A stretch of DNA of 64,000 nucleotides from Hoplostethus atlanticus. Lineage: Eukaryota > Chordata > Actinopteri > Trachichthyiformes > Trachichthyidae. The DNA lies in NCBI GenBank assembly GCA_034670405.1, contig JAXDDX010000007.1, positions 314,001-378,000 of the forward strand. Reading direction: 5' to 3'. Under the pieces are notes generated by a model that worked only from the letters and a program-made list of their open reading frames with translations, did no database searches and was not told where the DNA came from. Shown here in pieces: positions 22,476 to 64,000 of the stretch. A program made the translations under genes and the position numbers. Within the stretch, counting starts at the first letter, position 1. Each line of letters starts with the position of its first letter.

Positions 22476-22960
22476 GTTTTCTGAAGTAGGTATAGCTTGG
22501 AAAATCTGATGGAAACACGACGTTACATGACGTGGTTATTTTGAAGCTGACGCACCTGTAGCTGGGATGACCTTACTGCCGGCCAACCTCCCCGATGCTA
22601 GCAAGACATCCAAGTTAAGCTAGCATTTTATTTCTCTTTTGACATCAAGCGTTAATAAATAAGTTAACCACATTAGTTAATGGCTGAATAATAAAATGTC
22701 CACTCATGGTCCAGTTTATTGATAACTGTGCTAAATAACAGCTGAGCTAGCCTTACCTTAAATCATTAAGGATTAATAACCGTTTCGTTCAGAGGGGTCA
22801 ACTTTGATCGACAATCTTTCTTTCAACTGTATTGTACACTTTTCTTTGACGGTCTACAATATAGAACGTCTCGTTTTATTTCAAGAAAAACTTTCTTCGA
22901 TGTCGTGCTACTTTGCAAAATGATGCGCCGATTAAATATGGGGGCTAGGAGGCTCTCCGG
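22476..22960 (-). promoter_or_regulatory. c19orf67 5' UTR and promoter region (putative)
   Basis: This is the sequence directly before the ATG. It contains TGACG/CGTCA half-sites near 22520-22550. There is no TATA box that I trust and no CpG island. The transcription start cannot be placed. Confidence 0.35.
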
Positions 22961-23043
22961 TTGATGGCTGGGTCGTAGTGAGTGAGGCTGCGTGAGAAAG
23001 AGAAACGAGAAAGGAAGCAGAGGGCAGAGGAATCAACCGGAGA
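22938..23043. repeat. Duplicated segment, locus 2 (5' flank of c19orf67), foldback arrangement
   Basis: It consists of a direct 28-bp copy of 19299-19326, a 9-bp spacer (GGCTGGGTC), and a 69-bp inverted copy of 19315-19383. Its two ends therefore carry inverted TCTCCGGTTGAT arms (22954-22965 and 23032-23043). It lies 463-568 bp upstream of the c19orf67 ATG. Confidence 0.9.
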
Positions 23044-24230
23044 CCCAGTGGACCCTGGGTGACAGCGTGAGGTGATGCTGCCTTCAAGTGCTCCTCCTAA
23101 ACTCCTAACCCTATCCGTAAATACGACCTGTCACTCATTCAAGCGCTTTTGGTCGGAAATAATAACTAAAGGCACCACATAACAAAAGTAGGGTTTTTGT
23201 GTTGTTTTTTCGTCATGTCACAGTGCTACTTTGGTGGCAGAATGAAGAGAAAAATCATTTCAGGCATGTAATTGATGTCTTAATTACTTTATTAAAAACA
23301 AAAATGTACGACAACTAAAACAAAAATAAAACAAAGTTACAAACATACAACAATACTTGTTATTCACATAGGATGGCAAATAATTAACCATAGTATTAAA
23401 TTACATCATTGTTACCATGAGTTTTGACATGGCTTACAAGCTCTTCGTCCCATAAACGTCTCATTTGGGCACATGGGCAAGTCCTGTCTTAGAAAATCAT
23501 GACTTTCCCAGTTGTATTTGCCACTTTGTTGGGTCCATCATGTGCTCTTCCATCGTAATTATTGAAGGCAGTGTCAGACTCTGACCCTTTGACCTCGCTA
23601 GAAGTGTGCTGTTTATTCTGAAACAAGACCCAGCACCACCACCATGAACAGTCTTGACAAACTCAGCCATATGCCTTGGACATTAAGTGTTGCACACTGC
23701 TGTCAGGCTCTACCAAGACACAAGGCCTCCTGGAAACGTGCGACACCCAGGCCTGTTAAACCTGATAAACAAAAAAGCACTGAAGACATGTAATGTCATT
23801 AATGATTTTGGTTTTATTTAAAGTATCTTTCTTTCTTTAGTGCACCCCTGGCAATGTACAATGTTTTTATTGTTCATGACTATGTCATCTCTGTACCTAT
23901 TTTTTGTTCTTGGCAATAAAAAAAAGCTAATGTTACGACTTGGTAACACCGAAGCTTTGTGTCCTTTGTGCATCCAACTTGCTCAACAGTCGCTGTGCAC
24001 CTTTCTGCACTACAAATACATGTATTTTTTGTATTTTATTTTTATTTTGTGAACAAAAGTCTCCAAAAACAGCCTGGGAAAATGTATGCTTACGTCATAA
24101 ATTGTGACCAATTTTCTTTAGGTAGCCAGTTAGCATTTTAGTGGTTTAAGACACAGGGATTTTATTTGTTTCTCAAAAACAACAGTAAAATGTGTGACAG
24201 AGTCCAAGACAGAGATTTATTTATAAATCC

Positions 24231-24256
24231 ATTATTCCATTTATAAATGGAATAAT
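24231..24256. repeat. Perfect 26-bp palindrome
   Basis: The sequence ATTATTCCATTTA and its reverse complement meet with no spacer. A further TTATAAAT lies just to the left. Confidence 0.9.
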
Positions 24257-25349
24257 ATTGCTGATTGGTGACTCAACATTGTTCTTCTCTGTTGTCATAC
24301 GTACAGAGTTTTGTATCATATTTGCATGTCCTTTGTACAAGATAGTCAATGTTAGATCAAATATCTATTCTGCTGAAGTGTTGAGCTTAGTAGGTGTTCC
24401 TGTTTCCTTCTTATCTTTCTACTGGCAAAATATTCATCATGCAAATTGATCATGCAAATATAGCCCAGTATGATCTACCAAATGTAGAAAGATGACACCC
24501 ACACTGCCCTATAACGTTACCTATCCCTATCACGAGTCTCTCTCACTCTCTCTCATTCTTTCTAACTCGATCTTTAACTCTGTTTTTTTCTTTCTTTCCT
24601 GATTTCTTTCTCTCTTTAACTCTGTCGCTTTCTGTCTGTCTCTCTCTCACACCCACACACTACGTAATACATTATCAGTGCTCTTCTGTCAAATGGGATC
24701 AACTGTAGTTGTCCTTTGGAGTAAAGTGCACCCATTTACTCGGCCTTCATTGACAGACATGAATTGTATGGTCATAATAGGCTTAAAGCAGATTGTAGAG
24801 CACAGCGCATATAGGTGATAATATCAGTGGATCGGGCTTTTCAAGGTTCCAAAACCCTTGATCTCACTGACAACATCAAAACCTCTATGAAAGCTTTGCA
24901 GGGAAAACCCTGTGGGTGTATCGCTATAGAACTGACATAATCAAGTTCATTAGAAGCTGGAAATTACAGTAGCTAATAGACTTTTTCTTGTCAAGGACGC
25001 CCAAGTAGAGACGCTTCAGAGCACAGACAAACATTTGATAAAAGATTTAGTCCTTTTGTTGCAGGGACCCCCATCTGGGAAGAATTTTGTTGTTTGTCAA
25101 TACAGTCGATGAGTGAAGCCTCTGACCCGAATAGTACTTATCATACACACACTCTCAGTGCTAATGTCTAGTGAATGAAATAACATTGAAATTAAACTAA
25201 TCCTTGGGAGGCCCATGGAACATCCTCAAGAACCCCTGATGGTCTCTGGACCCCATAGGAAGTCTTCAGCCCCCCAGCTCCACCCAGATCCCACCTAACT
25301 GATGACTGCAGCACCAATATACCAGTGCAATCAATCTGCCGTGTTCCTA

Positions 25350-25626
25350 GGGAGACCAGAGCATATTGTATATCGTATTGTATGTTCTTAGTTTTTCAGT
25401 TCTTATAATTGTTCTAGTGTATATAGTATAGTATAGTTTTTAGTATAATTTTTTAGTTGATCTAGTGTATTTAGTATAGGAGACCAGATCGTAGTGTATT
25501 GTATGTTCTTAGTTTCTTGTTTTTATAGTAGACTAGTGTATATTTTAACTTTTTAATTCTTAGATGTATTTAAAGTAATTACTTGTATGCGGAAACGTAC
25601 TCGGCCAATAAAGTGATTGTGACTGT
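25350..25626 (+). mobile_element. AT-rich degenerate tandem repeat with a LINE-like 3' tail
   Basis: Two related units (starting near 25350 and 25478) each begin GGAGACCAGA and contain TTGTATGTTCTTAGTTT. The end (GAAACGTACTCGGCCAATAAA, then GTGATTGTGACTG) resembles the 3' tail of fish L2-type LINEs or SINEs that share it, which often ends GGCCAATAAA followed by GATTCTGA repeats. Confidence 0.5.
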
Positions 25627-25719
25627 AAAAGCCTGTACAGCTGCATGTGGCTCAGTGCGCCTGACCTGACCCAATCAACAGTTGGTTCGTTACAAGTTGC
25701 AGATGACAACAATAGCTAG

Positions 25720-25890
25720 TGGCTGATCACGTGATTCAGGCCGGCGCGTTCCCGCCGCCGTGCTCTGGACCAATGACTGCCAGGGCGGTATTGCACGAGC
25801 GTCGGGGGCGCGCAGCTGGTCTACGAAAGTGGTCGGCTCAGTCAGTCCCCTCCCGGCAGCAGCAGCAGCGGCAACCCGCTGTTTGAATAT
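25720..25890 (+). promoter_or_regulatory. pkn1 GC-rich promoter region
   Basis: A local rise in GC and CpG stands out against the A/T-rich surroundings. It contains a palindromic E-box TCACGTGA (25727-25734, USF/TFE type), a CCAAT box (25770-25774), GC-box-like GGGCGG (about 25783), a GGGGGCGCGC stretch and a GCAGCAGCAGCAGCGGC run near 25857-25873. No TATA box is seen, as is usual for a broadly expressed gene. The 5' UTR would run to 26680, spliced or unspliced. Confidence 0.6.
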
Positions 25891-26680
25891 AATGTGATGT
25901 AGTGTGTCCATCCTGTGAGCCACAACGAAGCACGACGTTTTCTTTTCATTGTGTGGAATCGTTTTCTTTCAGTGGGATATTCAAGAGAAACGTTAGGTCT
26001 GGATGCCCCCTCGTTTGTGCGAAAGAAACGGCACGTAAAGGACTGACAGGCGGCTTTTGTGGCATGAGATACGGGCAGACTGAGGCGTGTTCGTGTCTCA
26101 CGGATGTTAGCAGCAAAGAAGAGAGGGAAGAGGCTTTACACTTCGCTCTGCCATCTAATGTCTTCTGTGGATGTGACTTTATCACCACTCTGATTCAGCA
26201 AACCATGACGGAGGAGTGTTGCTGGTGGATTTTACCGTGCTCGTGCTAGCTGTTGAATGGAAAGCACCCACAGAACGAGAACAATGACTTGGGGGCTCAC
26301 TAGTTTTGTCTGGATGTTGATATTCTCATGACTTTTATTTTTTAATGCACCGACAGCGAACGTTTCTTTTTAACGTGTTGAAGTGCGGACTAATGTTGGT
26401 TTAACGCAACCGTACAGGGAGGATCAGTTCAGGCGCGGTCAGGCAAGCCAACAATGCGGATTACCTCTTGTTTGCCATTGTGTGAATAGATCTGTTTGTA
26501 TAAAGTTGAGATAACACTCACACAACGGCTAGCCGGTACCTTTTTTTTTTTCTTAGTTCATCACGTTTTTTTTTTTTATCTGGGGAAGGAAACAATACGT
26601 TCAAGTGAGGGACAAGTCTCACATGTGTTCTGGTTGTCTGTGAAACTGCACGGACTGACAACAGACGAGCAGGAACGACG

Positions 26681-63698
<37,018 letters not shown>

Positions 63699-64000
63699 GT
63701 GAGTGTAACCCACACAAACTCATTTCCTCAAATAGTAGTTGGTGTTTATATATTTTTATAGGCTTTATAAAGACGTTCCTCTGTATCCATCCAAAAGCCC
63801 CTACCTCAGTCTTTTGAATTTTACTTTGAAGGTAGAAGTTGTTGGCATTTTGTTAGCAATGATGCTGCAAGTCAGTCGAGTTAAAAACAAATAAGAAATT
63901 CTCTGAAAAATCACACGCAGCACATTACAAACTAGTCCTAATGCTTTCCCAGCATGTTTTACCATTTAGAAAAACCTGGACTGTATTTGATAAGTAATTG

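Larger units (their letters stand above)
23044..25690. other. Intergenic region between c19orf67 and pkn1
   Basis: No coding region was recognised. An A/T-rich patch at 23280-23400 carries a minus-strand AATAAA near 23288, and a plus-strand AATAAA sits near 23915, but no gene leads to either. The region also holds a perfect 26-bp palindrome at 24231-24256, pyrimidine-rich low complexity at 24530-24660, and a LINE-like tail at 25350-25626. Confidence 0.5.

Noticed and set aside
23280-23930. A possible further gene ending between c19orf67 and pkn1, judged by AATAAA motifs on both strands
   Set aside because: No coding exon with splice sites could be found leading to either signal. A/T-rich intergenic DNA gives such motifs by chance.

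Overview
The window is nuclear DNA from a vertebrate, most likely a teleost fish. Its genes have many small GT-AG exons, introns up to 24 kb, very many CA/TG and CT microsatellites, and remnants that resemble fish hAT transposons and LINE tails. The STR density recalls gadiform fishes, but that does not identify a species. No CRISPR array, operon, tRNA or rRNA gene was recognised. I see no new multi-gene system. The interest lies in gene structure, local rearrangement and repeats.

Bases 1-17600 (+ strand) hold the 3' part of a large low-complexity gene, with five exons and a long 3' UTR. Its product is Pro/Ala/Ser-rich, then strongly acidic, then Glu/Arg-rich coiled coil. It ends in a block I recognise from memory as the C-terminal region shared by PRR36 and BTBD8/KIAA1107. 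As given, the coding sequence carries two separate one-base insertions that break the frame.

Bases 18197-22475 (- strand) hold a complete seven-exon gene for a 349-residue homologue of human C19orf67 (UPF0575). It is convergent with gene 1. Its intron 5 and its 5' flank share an unusual inverted plus direct duplication. Its intron 3 holds a 510-bp element with terminal inverted repeats.

Bases 23044-25690 are intergenic, with an AT-rich repeat ending in a LINE-like tail. Bases 25720-25890 form a GC-rich promoter for pkn1.

Bases 26681-63698 (+ strand) hold the first 18 coding exons of pkn1 (protein kinase N1), a Rho/Rac effector kinase. The three HR1 repeats, the C2-like domain and the start of the kinase domain are present, and the gene runs off the window just before the catalytic aspartate. 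Intron 1 spans 24.4 kb and is packed with microsatellites and transposon debris. A candidate alternative first coding exon lies 0.9 kb before exon 2.

C19orf67, PKN1 and PRR36 all lie on human 19p13, so the window looks like a conserved block. Nothing suggests that the three genes share a pathway. A recurring theme is that acceptors have (TG)n and donors have (CA)n right beside them, in both c19orf67 and pkn1.
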